Source: an uncultured Bacteroides sp.
GTDB lineage: Bacteria > Bacteroidota > Bacteroidia > Bacteroidales > Bacteroidaceae
Length of the DNA stretch: 64,000 bases
Direction of reading: 5' to 3'
Assembly (NCBI GenBank): GCA_900552075.1
Contig: URYL01000007.1
Location: 62,001-126,000, forward strand
Program-made: the position numbers and the translations under genes
Part shown: positions 33,227 through 41,440 of the stretch, piece after piece
Layout: every line of letters starts with the position of its first letter
How positions within the stretch are numbered: position 1 is the first letter of the stretch
The notes under the pieces: generated by a model
The model's input: only the letters and a program-made list of their open reading frames with translations
What the model was told of the DNA's origin: nothing
Databases searched by the model: none

Positions 33227-35449
33227 ATGGCAATGAATTTCAAAGAGGGTCGTTGGAACCATGAAATCAACGTGACCGATTTCGTAAAGACAAACATTAC
33301 GCCTTACGAAGGCGACGCTTCATTCCTAACTGGTCCAACCGAACGTACAAAAGCTGTTTGGAACAAATGCTTGGAAGCGCTGGCAGAAGAACGCGCAAAC
33401 AACGGAATACGCTCTCTTGACCCATCTACTGTATCCACCATCACTTCTTTCGCACCAGGATATATTGACAAGGAAAACGAAGTCATCGTAGGCTTGCAAA
33501 CAGATGAAGTTTTACGTCGTGCCATCAAACCTTTTGGCGGTATCAAAGTCGTAGAAAAAGCCTGCCGCGAAAATGGAGTGGAAGTAGACCCCAGAGTAAA
33601 AGATATTTTTACCCATTACCGCAAGACACACAATGACGGTGTGTTCGATGCATATACTGAAGAAATCCGTTCATTCCGTTCTCTTGGCTTCCTGACAGGA
33701 TTGCCCGACAACTACGCCCGCGGACGTATCATCGGTGACTACCGCCGTCTGGCACTCTATGGTCTGGACCGTCTGATTGAAGCCAAACAGAATGACCTGC
33801 GTCATCTTACAGGCCCGATGACGGATGCCCGTATCCGCCTTCGCGAAGAAGTGGCAGAACAGATCAAAGCCCTGAAGGAAATCAAGATCATGGGCGAACA
33901 GTACGGATTGGAATTGGGACGTCCAGCATTGAATGCACAGGAAGCTGTACAGTGGGTATATATGGCTTACCTGGCTGCCGTAAAAGAACAGGACGGTGCG
34001 GCCATGTCACTGGGTAATGTGTCTTCCTTCCTGGATATCTACATTGAATATGATATGACGCATGGGCTGCTGGATGAGGCTCACGCACAGGAATTGATTG
34101 ACCAGTTCGTCATCAAACTGCGTATGGTACGTCATCTTCGTATGCAGGCTTACAACGATATTTTTGCAGGCGACCCGACTTGGGTAACCGAATCTATCGG
34201 CGGACGCTTCAATGACGGTCGTACCAAAGTCACCAAGACTTCTTTCCGCTTCCTGCAGACATTGTACAACCTCGGTCCTTCACCTGAACCGAACTTGACG
34301 GTACTGTGGAGCCCGGAATTGCCGGAAGGATTCAAGAGATTCTGTGCACAGGTATCTATCGACACCTCTTCTATCCAGTATGAAAACGATGACTTGATGC
34401 GTGAAGTGCGCAACTCAGACGACTATGGTATTGCCTGCTGCGTTTCTTATCAGGACATCGGCCGCCACATCCAGTTCTTCGGCGCACGTTGCAACCTGGC
34501 GAAAGCCTTGCTGCTGGCCATCAACGGTGGACGTTGCGAAAATACAGGAACACTGATGGTGAAGGGCATTCCGGCATTGACCAGCGATGTACTGAATTTC
34601 GAAGAAGTATTGGCCAACTACAAGAAAGTACTGAAAGAAATGGCCCGTGTATACAACGAAGCCATGAACATTATCCACTATATGCACGACAAGTACTACT
34701 ACGAAAAGGCACAAATGGCCTTCGTAGACACCGACCCGGCCATCAACCTGGCTTACGGTGTGGCAGGTATGTCTATTGCCGTGGATTCACTTTCAGCCAT
34801 CAAGTATGCCAAAGTAACTGCCCGCCGCAACGACATCGGCCTGACAGAAGGCTTCGACATCGAAGGCGAATTCCCTTGCTTCGGTAATGATGACGACCGT
34901 GTAGACCACCTGGCTGTCGACCTGATTTACTACTTCGACGAAGAACTGAAGAAACTGCCGGTTTACAAGAACGCCAAACCGACCCTGTCTATTCTGACCA
35001 TTACCTCCAACGTGATGTACGGAAAGAAAACAGGAGCTACTCCTGACGGACGTGCCAAAGGTGTGGCATTCGCTCCCGGAGCCAATCCGATGCATGGACG
35101 TGACAAGAACGGTGCCATCGCTTCTCTGAGTTCTGTAGCCAAATTGCGTTACCGCGACTCACAGGACGGTATCAGCAACACCTTCTCCATCGTGCCGAAA
35201 TCATTGGGAGTGGATATGGAAAACCGTATCGAGAACCTCGTGACAATGATGGACGGTTACTTTGTGAAAGGTGCCCACCACTTGAACGTGAACGTACTGA
35301 ACCGGGAAATGCTGGAAGATGCCATGGAACATCCGGAAAAATACCCGCAACTGACGATTCGTGTGTCAGGTTATGCCGTGAACTTCATCAAACTGAGCCG
35401 TGAGCATCAGTTGGAAGTGATTTCACGTAGTTTCCACGAACGCATGTAA
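33227..35449 (+). CDS. pflB: Formate C-acetyltransferase (pyruvate formate-lyase)
   Basis: This glycyl-radical enzyme turns pyruvate and CoA into acetyl-CoA and formate during fermentation. The 740 residues include the adjacent catalytic cysteines in GIACCVSYQDIG (403-404). The glycyl-radical loop RVSGYAVNF lies near 712-720, close to the C-terminus (LSREHQLEVISRSFHERM). FKEGRWNHEINVTDFV at the start is typical. Its activase gene pflA follows, with a hairpin between them. O2 would cleave the radical form, in keeping with an anaerobe. Confidence 0.97.
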   Translation: MAMNFKEGRWNHEINVTDFVKTNITPYEGDASFLTGPTERTKAVWNKCLEALAEERANNGIRSLDPSTVSTITSFAPGYIDKENEVIVGLQTDEVLRRAIKPFGGIKVVEKACRENGVEVDPRVKDIFTHYRKTHNDGVFDAYTEEIRSFRSLGFLTGLPDNYARGRIIGDYRRLALYGLDRLIEAKQNDLRHLTGPMTDARIRLREEVAEQIKALKEIKIMGEQYGLELGRPALNAQEAVQWVYMAYLAAVKEQDGAAMSLGNVSSFLDIYIEYDMTHGLLDEAHAQELIDQFVIKLRMVRHLRMQAYNDIFAGDPTWVTESIGGRFNDGRTKVTKTSFRFLQTLYNLGPSPEPNLTVLWSPELPEGFKRFCAQVSIDTSSIQYENDDLMREVRNSDDYGIACCVSYQDIGRHIQFFGARCNLAKALLLAINGGRCENTGTLMVKGIPALTSDVLNFEEVLANYKKVLKEMARVYNEAMNIIHYMHDKYYYEKAQMAFVDTDPAINLAYGVAGMSIAVDSLSAIKYAKVTARRNDIGLTEGFDIEGEFPCFGNDDDRVDHLAVDLIYYFDEELKKLPVYKNAKPTLSILTITSNVMYGKKTGATPDGRAKGVAFAPGANPMHGRDKNGAIASLSSVAKLRYRDSQDGISNTFSIVPKSLGVDMENRIENLVTMMDGYFVKGAHHLNVNVLNREMLEDAMEHPEKYPQLTIRVSGYAVNFIKLSREHQLEVISRSFHERM

Positions 35450-35471
35450 TTCGCTAAATAAAGTTTCATTT

Positions 35472-35519
35472 AGACACAAGTTGCCCCAGCAAAAAGAGGT
35501 GGCTTGTGTCTATTATTTT
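35472..35519 (+). terminator. Hairpin between pflB and pflA, possible partial terminator
   Basis: The stem AGACACAAG (35472-35480) pairs with CTTGTGTCT (35503-35511) and is followed by ATTATTTTTT, ending 9 bp before the pflA ATG. No promoter is visible between the hairpin and pflA, so read-through probably supplies pflA. Confidence 0.6.
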
Positions 35520-35528
35520 TTATCCACC

Positions 35529-36257
35529 ATGATCAGAGTACATTCATACGAATCATTAGGCACTTACGACGGCCCCGGAATCCGACTGGTAGTGTTCCTG
35601 CAAGGATGCAACTTCCGTTGCCTGTATTGTGCCAACCCCGATACAATCGATGCCAAAGGCGAAAGCAAGGAAACCGCTCCGGAAGAAATTCTCAAAATGG
35701 CCGTAAGCCAGAAGCCCTTCTTCGGGAAAAAAGGAGGCATCACCTTCAGCGGAGGAGAACCTACATTTCAGGCAAAGGCCCTGATTCCTTTGTTTCGCAT
35801 GCTGAAAGAAGCAGGCATCCATATTTGTGTAGACAGCAATGGCGGCATCTGGAACGAAGATGTCAAGGAACTGTTTTCACTGGCCGACCTCGTTTTATTG
35901 GATGTCAAAGAATTCAATGACGAACGCCACAAGAAGCTGACCAGCCGGAGCAATGTGCAAACCTTAAAGACCGCAGCCTGGCTTGAAGAAAATCATAAAC
36001 CCTTCTGGCTACGCTATGTGCTGGTGCAGAACTACAGCTACTTCAAGGAAGACATCGAAGCATTAGGAGAACATTTTAAAGACTATCAAATGATTGAGCG
36101 AGTAGAAATCCTTCCCTATCACACCTTGGGCGTACACAAATATGAGGCCATGAAAATGGATTATCAATTGAAGGATGTCAAGCTCAATACCCAGGAACAG
36201 TTAGACGAGGCCAAACAGCTGTTCAGTAAATATTTCAAGACAGTTTACGTGAACTGA
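35529..36257 (+). CDS. pflA: Pyruvate formate-lyase activating enzyme
   Basis: This radical-SAM enzyme places the glycyl radical on PflB. The 242 residues have the cluster-binding CNFRCLYC (Cys27, Cys31, Cys34), YDGPGIRLVVFLQG before it, and the SAM-binding ITFSGGEPTFQ. The later VDSNGG and LLDVKEF motifs are typical. The start at 35529 (MIRVHSYES) replaces an upstream TTG at 35481, which lies inside the pflB-pflA hairpin. Confidence 0.95.
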   Translation: MIRVHSYESLGTYDGPGIRLVVFLQGCNFRCLYCANPDTIDAKGESKETAPEEILKMAVSQKPFFGKKGGITFSGGEPTFQAKALIPLFRMLKEAGIHICVDSNGGIWNEDVKELFSLADLVLLDVKEFNDERHKKLTSRSNVQTLKTAAWLEENHKPFWLRYVLVQNYSYFKEDIEALGEHFKDYQMIERVEILPYHTLGVHKYEAMKMDYQLKDVKLNTQEQLDEAKQLFSKYFKTVYVN

Positions 36258-36345
36258 CTACTTTACTCACAAAGGGGTTTCTCCACTCCATCCGGCCATT
36301 CAAATCCGATGCATGAAGTGAAAAATGCTAAAAGCCGCCTCGAAT

Positions 36346-36437
36346 TTACCTCGACACGAACGTGACGAAGTCTTGACACGTACGTGCGGAGGTCTCATCA
36401 CGTTCGTGACGAGAGGTTGACACGTTCGTGACGAGGC
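36346..36437. repeat. Array C: four palindromes at 22-bp period
   Basis: Cores CACGAACGTG, CACGTACGTG, CACGTTCGTG and CACGTTCGTG start at 36355, 36377, 36399 and 36421, exactly 22 bp apart. The 12-bp linkers are related (ACGAAGTCTTGA, CGGAGGTCTCAT, ACGAGAGGTTGA) and extend the dyad symmetry, for example CTCATCACG-TT-CGTGACGAG. CCTCG and CGAGG flank the outer cores. The array lies between the convergent pflA and lutC genes. Confidence 0.88.
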
Positions 36438-36501
36438 ATTTATGACGCTGCATTTCAGAGAAAACGCATCAAAATTCAATCAGACCTGAAAGGTAATACT
36501 T

Positions 36502-36545
36502 AAAAAGGCCGTTCCAAACCAAAGTTTGAAACGACCTTTTTTTAA
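36502..36545. terminator. Bidirectional terminator, pflA / lutC
   Basis: AAAGGCCGTTCCAAAC pairs with GTTTGAAACGACCTTT (two G-U pairs) with a 4-nt loop, an A-run before it and a T-run after it. Confidence 0.85.
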
Positions 36546-36564
36546 GTCCTATTGCATTATTCAA

Positions 36565-37152
36565 TCAGAACAACAGCACAGTCAGTTCCCGGGCACCGTG
36601 TGCACCCAACACCAAAGCCTGTTCAATATCTGCGGTCTTAGAAGGGCCCGAAATGAATACGCCATAACCGTATTCACCTGTATCAATTTTCTGATAGGCT
36701 TCGTGCATATTGTTGACCAGGTTCTTCCGGTCAAGCAAAAGAATCAACGCTTCAGAAATAAAATACACGGCACGCTGCTCTACGTCCTGTTCAATCCAAA
36801 CCGCTCCATTTTCACAGACTCCTACCCGTCCACGTACTACGGCCAAATCGGTTCCGTCCAGTTCAGCCGAAGAAGCCACATCATCCGGATGGAAAGTGGC
36901 GCAGGTAATCTCTTTCAAATTGGATGCAATGCGTTTGGCATCCGGATACAATTTACGAATCAAATCATTTATATCTTCACCGTCCTTTACCTCCACGACA
37001 CGTCCACCGACTTCCGCTACCACCTTACTGAACTGTGCCACCGGATCGGCATACGTTATCGCTTCCTGTTCCAAGGCCGACAAATCGGGTTTCTCATAAC
37101 GCACCCGCGTATTCCGACGAATGTTTTGCAATATATCTTCTCTACTACTCAT
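36565..37152 (-). CDS. lutC: Lactate utilization protein C (LUD domain)
   Basis: This 195-residue LUD-domain protein ends the lutABC operon. It shows DILQNIRRNTR, LNEITC-like LKEITCATFHPDDVASSAELDGTDLAVVRGRVGVCENGAVWIE, and the C-terminal VFISGPSKTADIEQALVLGAHGARELTVLL. LutABC-type complexes oxidise L-lactate to pyruvate in Bacillus. In an anaerobe the electron acceptor is not evident from sequence. It follows lutB after 6 bp. Confidence 0.9.
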   Translation of the reverse strand: MSSREDILQNIRRNTRVRYEKPDLSALEQEAITYADPVAQFSKVVAEVGGRVVEVKDGEDINDLIRKLYPDAKRIASNLKEITCATFHPDDVASSAELDGTDLAVVRGRVGVCENGAVWIEQDVEQRAVYFISEALILLLDRKNLVNNMHEAYQKIDTGEYGYGVFISGPSKTADIEQALVLGAHGARELTVLLF

Positions 37153-37158
37153 GACTCC

Positions 37159-38526
37159 TTATTTTACTTTACCCTTTTTCCACATCTCATTAAAGCTTTC
37201 TTTGGCAAACTGAGGCATATCATGTTCTTTACCCCAATCATTCAAACCGTTATATATCAGTACATGCGGGAATGAGTTCACCCACGATGCTCGTGCCAAT
37301 GCAAAATTGAACAAGGCCGGATGTTCCATCAGCACTTTCATACCTCCCGACATGGCCCGTTTAGACGAACTGGCTACTCCCAAATCATCCAGCTTCTGCC
37401 GCCAGCGGTAAATCTGGTCGGCCAAGTCCACTTTTGCCGGACACACGTTCTGGCAAGAATAGCACAAAGAGCACGCCGACACGTTGTCATAATAATGCAA
37501 AGGAGCTTTCAGCATACCCAGATTGATACCGATAGGACCCGGAATGAAATACGTATAAGAATATCCTCCCGAACGGCGATACACCGGACACGTGTTCATG
37601 CAGGCCCCACAACGCAGGCAGTTCAAGGTCTTCACATGCTCCTGATCGGCCAGAATATTACTGCGTCCGTTGTCCACAATAATGATATGCAACTCTCCCC
37701 CCTTACGAGGCTTGCGGTAATGAGAAGTATAAGTAGTAATCGGCTGTCCCGTACCGGAACGTGCCAGCAGTCGAGTAAATACCCCCAAGGCTTCCCGGTC
37801 GGGTACAATTTTCTCCAGTCCGAAAGCGGCAATCTGCAGTTTGGGCTGCGAAGTTCCCATATCAGCATTTCCTTCATTGGTACATACCACAAGCTCACCC
37901 GTAGAAGCCACGGCAAAGTTGGCACCGGTCATGGCAGCTTCTGCTTCAATAAATTTATGACGCAGGTTCTTACGGGCGGCATGGGTCAGGTAAGTCTGGT
38001 CGTTATTGCCCGGTTCCGTACCCATCTCCTTTACAAACAGTTCACCGATTTCTTCCTTCTTAATGTGGATGGCCGGCACCACAATGTGACTCGGCCTCTT
38101 GTGCATGAGCTGAAGAATGCGCTCACCCAAATCACTTTCCACCACGTCAATCCCTTTCTGAATCAAGAATTCATTCAATCCACACTCTTCAGCCAGCATG
38201 GATTTACTCTTAATGAAGTGATGCACGTTGTGCCCATGCAAAATATTATAGATGATAGAACAATACTCTTCGGCATCCTTTGCCCAATATACATGGGCAC
38301 CATTTGCCTGAGCATTCTTCTCGAACTCCTGCAGGAGTTGGTCAAGATGACTGTTGCTATACATTTTTATAGCAGAAGCCATGTCACGCAAATGCTCCCA
38401 CTCCGGTACTTCCCGGCTGATTTTATCACGTTTGGCACGCATCATCCATAATGTCTGATCGTGCCAGGCCGCCAGTTCCTTGTTTTCCTGAAACTTCTCG
38501 GCAGCTTTTGAATGTTTCGTACTCAT
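37159..38526 (-). CDS. lutB: Lactate utilization iron-sulfur protein B
   Basis: The 455 residues comprise an N-terminal LUD domain (HNVHHFIKSKSMLAEECGLNEFL, ISEIG-like IKKEEIGELF, AASTGELVVCTNEGNADM) and two 4Fe-4S motifs, CLRCGACMNTCPVYRR near 303-318 and CSLCYSCQNVCPAKVD near 345-360. It passes electrons within the LutABC complex. The start MSTKHSKAAEKF at 38526 overlaps the lutA stop (ATGA). The longer frame to 38613 would run into lutA and is rejected. Confidence 0.92.
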   Translation of the reverse strand: MSTKHSKAAEKFQENKELAAWHDQTLWMMRAKRDKISREVPEWEHLRDMASAIKMYSNSHLDQLLQEFEKNAQANGAHVYWAKDAEEYCSIIYNILHGHNVHHFIKSKSMLAEECGLNEFLIQKGIDVVESDLGERILQLMHKRPSHIVVPAIHIKKEEIGELFVKEMGTEPGNNDQTYLTHAARKNLRHKFIEAEAAMTGANFAVASTGELVVCTNEGNADMGTSQPKLQIAAFGLEKIVPDREALGVFTRLLARSGTGQPITTYTSHYRKPRKGGELHIIIVDNGRSNILADQEHVKTLNCLRCGACMNTCPVYRRSGGYSYTYFIPGPIGINLGMLKAPLHYYDNVSACSLCYSCQNVCPAKVDLADQIYRWRQKLDDLGVASSSKRAMSGGMKVLMEHPALFNFALARASWVNSFPHVLIYNGLNDWGKEHDMPQFAKESFNEMWKKGKVK

Positions 38527-39263
38527 AATCCTGCTGCTAAAACTTCTACAATATGAATGGTCTTGATGGGTAATTTTGCCCGGGAAATAATTCCGTTCTG
38601 ATGCATCAGACAAGAACTGTCTGCCCCTACAATGTATTCAGCTCCCGTATCAATATGACGCTGTACCTTGTCACGCCCCATCTGACCGGATACGGCATGT
38701 TCCTCTACAGCAAACATACCGCCAAAACCGCAACATTCATCCGGACGTTCCGGTTCCACTACCTCGATGTCTTTTACCAGCGACAACAAATCGCGCAGTT
38801 TATTATAGTAAGGTATATTCAGTTCACTTGGAGAAGAAAGATGCATCAGGCGGACTCCATGACAACTGTTCTGGATGCTCACTTTATGCGGAAAAGAAGC
38901 CTGCAAGGAGGTAGGCTTCACCACATCATGGATGAACTCACAAATATCATAGATTTTTTCTTCACTGGCACAACGGTGCGACTCTTTTGCCAACAAGTTA
39001 CCATAATGGTCACGCACGAACACTACGCAACTGGCCGAAGGGCCTACGATGTAATCATATTGTTCAAAAAGACGGTCAAAACGACGGGCCAACTCCACAG
39101 ACTCTTCCTCAAACCCCGCATTCGCCATCGGTTGTCCGCAGCAAGTCTGATCCAACGGATAATCGACATCTACCCCTAGACTTTTCAGTAACTTAAAAGA
39201 AGCTACTCCCACCTGTGGGTAAACGGCATTGATATAACAGGGAATAAATAATCCTACTTTCAT
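38523..39263 (-). CDS. lutA: Lactate utilization protein A (CCG-domain)
   Basis: The 246-residue protein has two cysteine-rich CCG domains, DQTCCGQPMANAGF near 38-51 and DECCGFGGMFAVEE near 175-188, as in LutA/GlpC/HdrB. IQNSCHGVRLMHLSSP lies between them. These domains hold an unusual Fe-S cluster and act in electron transfer for lactate oxidation. It is the first gene of lutABC, with a -7 box at 39296-39303. Confidence 0.92.
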   Translation of the reverse strand: MKVGLFIPCYINAVYPQVGVASFKLLKSLGVDVDYPLDQTCCGQPMANAGFEEESVELARRFDRLFEQYDYIVGPSASCVVFVRDHYGNLLAKESHRCASEEKIYDICEFIHDVVKPTSLQASFPHKVSIQNSCHGVRLMHLSSPSELNIPYYNKLRDLLSLVKDIEVVEPERPDECCGFGGMFAVEEHAVSGQMGRDKVQRHIDTGAEYIVGADSSCLMHQNGIISRAKLPIKTIHIVEVLAAGL

Positions 39264-39295
39264 ATATCTAAATCAGTTATTAGTCTTCTTCCGAG

Positions 39296-39303
39296 CAAAA
39301 GTA
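39296..39303 (-). promoter_or_regulatory. Putative lutA -7 box
   Basis: The minus strand reads TACTTTTG, 32 bp before the start. AGTTATTAGT (39275-39284) lies between the box and the ATG and is the perfect inverse of ACTAATAACT at 39419-39428. Confidence 0.45.
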
Positions 39304-39383
39304 AAAGCTTTTCTTCGGATATGAAAATTTTCCTTTGCATTTTGAACAGCTTTTAGAAACGAACAACAAACTGTTACAAATGC

Positions 39384-39417
39384 GTGCGCCCCGCGAATCA
39401 CTTCGCAGGGCGCGCCC
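39384..39417. other. GC-rich hairpin upstream of lutA
   Basis: GCGCCCCGCGAA-tcac-TTCGCAGGGCGC forms a 12-bp stem (one A-C mismatch) and contrasts with the AT-rich surroundings. It is downstream of the hemerythrin/LuxR operon and could end that transcript, but no T-run follows on either strand. It may instead be the end of a short RNA or a leader structure for lutA. Confidence 0.55.
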
Positions 39418-39477
39418 AACTAATAACTAACTTCTTTTACTTTTGTGGTTTACGTAATTTCTATATGACTAACACTG

Positions 39478-39509
39478 CAAAGATACGGGAATCCGCTTTC
39501 TCGGACAAT
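39478..39509 (-). promoter_or_regulatory. Orphan promoter in the lutA upstream region
   Basis: The minus strand has ATTG (plus 39506-39509), 20 bp, then TATCTTTG (plus 39478-39485). It points toward lutA, 215 bp upstream of its ATG, and would transcribe through the GC-rich hairpin. It could give a long lutA leader or a separate small RNA. Confidence 0.4.
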
Positions 39510-39555
39510 ACCTAAAAATGGGTATTTTAGAATCGGTCCAAATGGCAAGATTCAC

Positions 39556-40164
39556 TTATAAGTTCATTTTCACTTCACTCAGTTCTACCAGCTTGTTTAC
39601 AATGGCATAAATGGTCAATCCGGCCGCCGAATGGATTTGCAGCTTCCTCGTAATATTTCTCCGGTGCGTAATGACCGTATGCACGGAGATATACAACTTC
39701 TCGGCAATCTCCTTGTTGGTCATGCCACGGACCACACAGCCCACAATTTCCTTTTCCCGCTGACTCAACGAATCTTGGTCGCTCTCCTCTTCTTCCGCCA
39801 TGTTCATCAGCTGAGAAATCTTGTGTGACAACGATTCGACATCGTCAAACAGCCCTACGGAAGCATCATAACCTTTCAATTGACTGGCATCCACCATCGT
39901 ATAAATCAACGACACAAACTTCATCGACTGGTCGGCATATTCCAGCTTGAAGGCCGCCACATCAAACCATCCTCCAAACTGAGGATTTATCACCAATATC
40001 TGAGGCCTGTGTGCCTCCATACAATGCCGCAAACCCTCTTCCGAAGAAATTTCAATTACCTGCACCGACAAATCAAGCAGACGCCTCAACACAGACACCA
40101 GCCCACTACGGACAATCATCGACTTTTCAGCCACAGCAATGTATATTGTTTCTTGCGGTTTCAT
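39556..40164 (-). CDS. LuxR/NarL-type regulator with degenerate receiver domain
   Basis: The 202 residues comprise a receiver-like domain (about 5-115) and a LuxR/GerE DNA-binding domain (about 133-195). The latter has LSQREKEIVGCVVRGMTNKEIAEKLYISVHTVITHRRNI. In the receiver the usual phospho-accepting Asp strand reads ILVINPQFGG, with Asn where Asp is expected, so classical phosphorylation is doubtful. The gene overlaps the hemerythrin gene by 4 bp (ATGA), and no histidine kinase gene is nearby. I infer that the two proteins work together in oxygen or NO sensing. Confidence 0.8.
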   Translation of the reverse strand: MKPQETIYIAVAEKSMIVRSGLVSVLRRLLDLSVQVIEISSEEGLRHCMEAHRPQILVINPQFGGWFDVAAFKLEYADQSMKFVSLIYTMVDASQLKGYDASVGLFDDVESLSHKISQLMNMAEEEESDQDSLSQREKEIVGCVVRGMTNKEIAEKLYISVHTVITHRRNITRKLQIHSAAGLTIYAIVNKLVELSEVKMNL

Positions 40165-40841
40165 TTTATCTCCTTTTCAAGCTCCATAATGGCGGGTACA
40201 AAAACATAATCTTCCACCCGGTTGTGTGAAGCCAAATCTTCCTCACAACTAAAAATATCGAACAGTGCGGCATTCAACAACTGGTTGTCACCGCCCGAAG
40301 GATAATATTTGATAATGATATTCTTCAAGTCTGTCAGCTTGGCGTTTATCTGGTCGTGATGACGCGCAAACACTCCGATGCTATAGTCTGGCAAACGCTC
40401 TCCCTGCAACAAATGTTCTACATAGATAAACACTTTCTTATTCTCATACTCCATGTGTTTCCGTACCTCGTGTACATAGGCATCGAAAAACTGGACAATA
40501 AGAAAAGCCACTTCGTTTTCCGACGAACAGTCGATGGCTTCAATCAGTTTCCGACGGATGGTGGGCAACTGAAAATCCAGAAAATAAGAATGAGCCCTCT
40601 TCAGATAGTCCATCAAGGCCGGAATGGAAAGCCCGCTCAGATGGTCATGGATATGGTTGCTCTCCTCGCCGAGAAAATTCACCACAATTAAAAACGTATT
40701 GCAGTCCACATTGTTCATCGCACAGACTTCCTGCACCGACTTGTCACCAAAGCCCAGCGATACGCCAAAGCGGCTCAACACTTGCAAGAGCGCGTAGTTC
40801 TCGCATATCAGGTCACTCATTTTATCCGTGGGTTTATACAT
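40161..40841 (-). CDS. Hemerythrin-domain protein, RIC/ScdA-like layout
   Basis: The 226 residues begin with a ScdA_N-like helical region (LSRFGVSLGFGDKSVQEVCAMNNVD) that lacks the paired cysteines of true RIC proteins. A hemerythrin four-helix region follows, with candidate iron ligands in HIHDHLS, RAHSYFLDFQLP, YVHEVRKHMEYE, FARHHDQI and ASHNRVEDYVFVPA. Such proteins bind a di-iron site and act in Fe-S repair or O2/NO sensing. Start MYKPTDKM at 40841 is chosen because the -7 box at 40890-40897 leaves too little leader for the earlier Met codons. Confidence 0.82.
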   Translation of the reverse strand: MYKPTDKMSDLICENYALLQVLSRFGVSLGFGDKSVQEVCAMNNVDCNTFLIVVNFLGEESNHIHDHLSGLSIPALMDYLKRAHSYFLDFQLPTIRRKLIEAIDCSSENEVAFLIVQFFDAYVHEVRKHMEYENKKVFIYVEHLLQGERLPDYSIGVFARHHDQINAKLTDLKNIIIKYYPSGGDNQLLNAALFDIFSCEEDLASHNRVEDYVFVPAIMELEKEIK

Positions 40842-40889
40842 CCGGGTCGTATTGTTACACATAAATATCGTATTCATCATTTTACGTGG

Positions 40890-40921
40890 CAAAATTAAGA
40901 AATCCAGTCAAAAACTACAAT
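40890..40921 (-). promoter_or_regulatory. Promoter of the hemerythrin/LuxR operon
   Basis: The minus strand has ATTG (plus 40918-40921), 20 bp, then TAATTTTG (plus 40890-40897). Confidence 0.5.
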
Positions 40922-41060
40922 CACTATTTTTAGGTATATTCCTGCACTTTTTGACCTTTCAGACAAAGATACACCGCAGTCCTACATTTTCCGATGGGGA
41001 AATACACAAAAATCTCTAAATAAAAGCCGAAAAAACCGCCGCCGATACGTAGAAAAAAAT

Positions 41061-41068
41061 TACCTTTG
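41061..41068 (+). promoter_or_regulatory. Putative -7 box for the 112-aa gene / ygiQ unit
   Basis: TACCTTTG lies 27 bp before the ATG at 41096. No clear -33 box. Confidence 0.48.
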
Positions 41069-41095
41069 TTACATAAACTTTAAAATTATTGCATT

Positions 41096-41434
41096 ATGTA
41101 TACCATACAGGCCAACGCTTCCGGTACACGAAGCATCGACGTTTCCGAAAAACATCTGGAAACCATTGAAAAATATTCACTTTTCCAACAACTCATTGAC
41201 AGCAACGGCATCGTAGACGAGACCGTGCTCGACAAGCTGAAACTGAACATCCGTTCACTGATTGCTTCCATGGAAGAAAACAGCAAGGATTTGCTTGACT
41301 TGTGCATCGACGTCATCTACCACAACAACATGAAGGCCTTCGGATTGCACCAGCTCATCCTGCTCTATATCAAATGGGAAAGAGAAAAAGAAGAGAAAGA
41401 AGAAGACGAAGAAGAATCTACAGAAAACTCATAA
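41096..41434 (+). CDS. Small acidic protein of unknown function, 112 aa
   Basis: I do not recognise a named family. The protein has no signal peptide. It is predicted mostly helical (SEKHLETIEKYSLFQQLIDSNGIVDETVLDKLKLNIRSLIASMEENSKDLLDLCIDVIYHNNMKAFGLHQLILLYI). It ends in a highly charged tail, KWEREKEEKEEDEEESTENS. The YgiQ-family gene follows after 6 bp and begins with TTG, so its translation may be coupled to this gene. Confidence 0.68.
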   Translation: MYTIQANASGTRSIDVSEKHLETIEKYSLFQQLIDSNGIVDETVLDKLKLNIRSLIASMEENSKDLLDLCIDVIYHNNMKAFGLHQLILLYIKWEREKEEKEEDEEESTENS

Positions 41435-41440
41435 ATTGCC

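Larger units (their letters stand above)
36258..36564. other. Convergent intergenic region pflA / lutC
   Basis: These 307 bp hold no supported gene. They contain array C (36346-36437), about 60 bp of unremarkable sequence after it, and a terminator at 36502-36545. Confidence 0.7.

Noticed and set aside
40983..41004. Possible fifth array site (TACATTTTCCGATGGGGAAATA)
   Set aside because: It matches one unit of array B at about 17 of 22 positions, but there is no second unit 22 bp away on either side. It could be a relic or chance.
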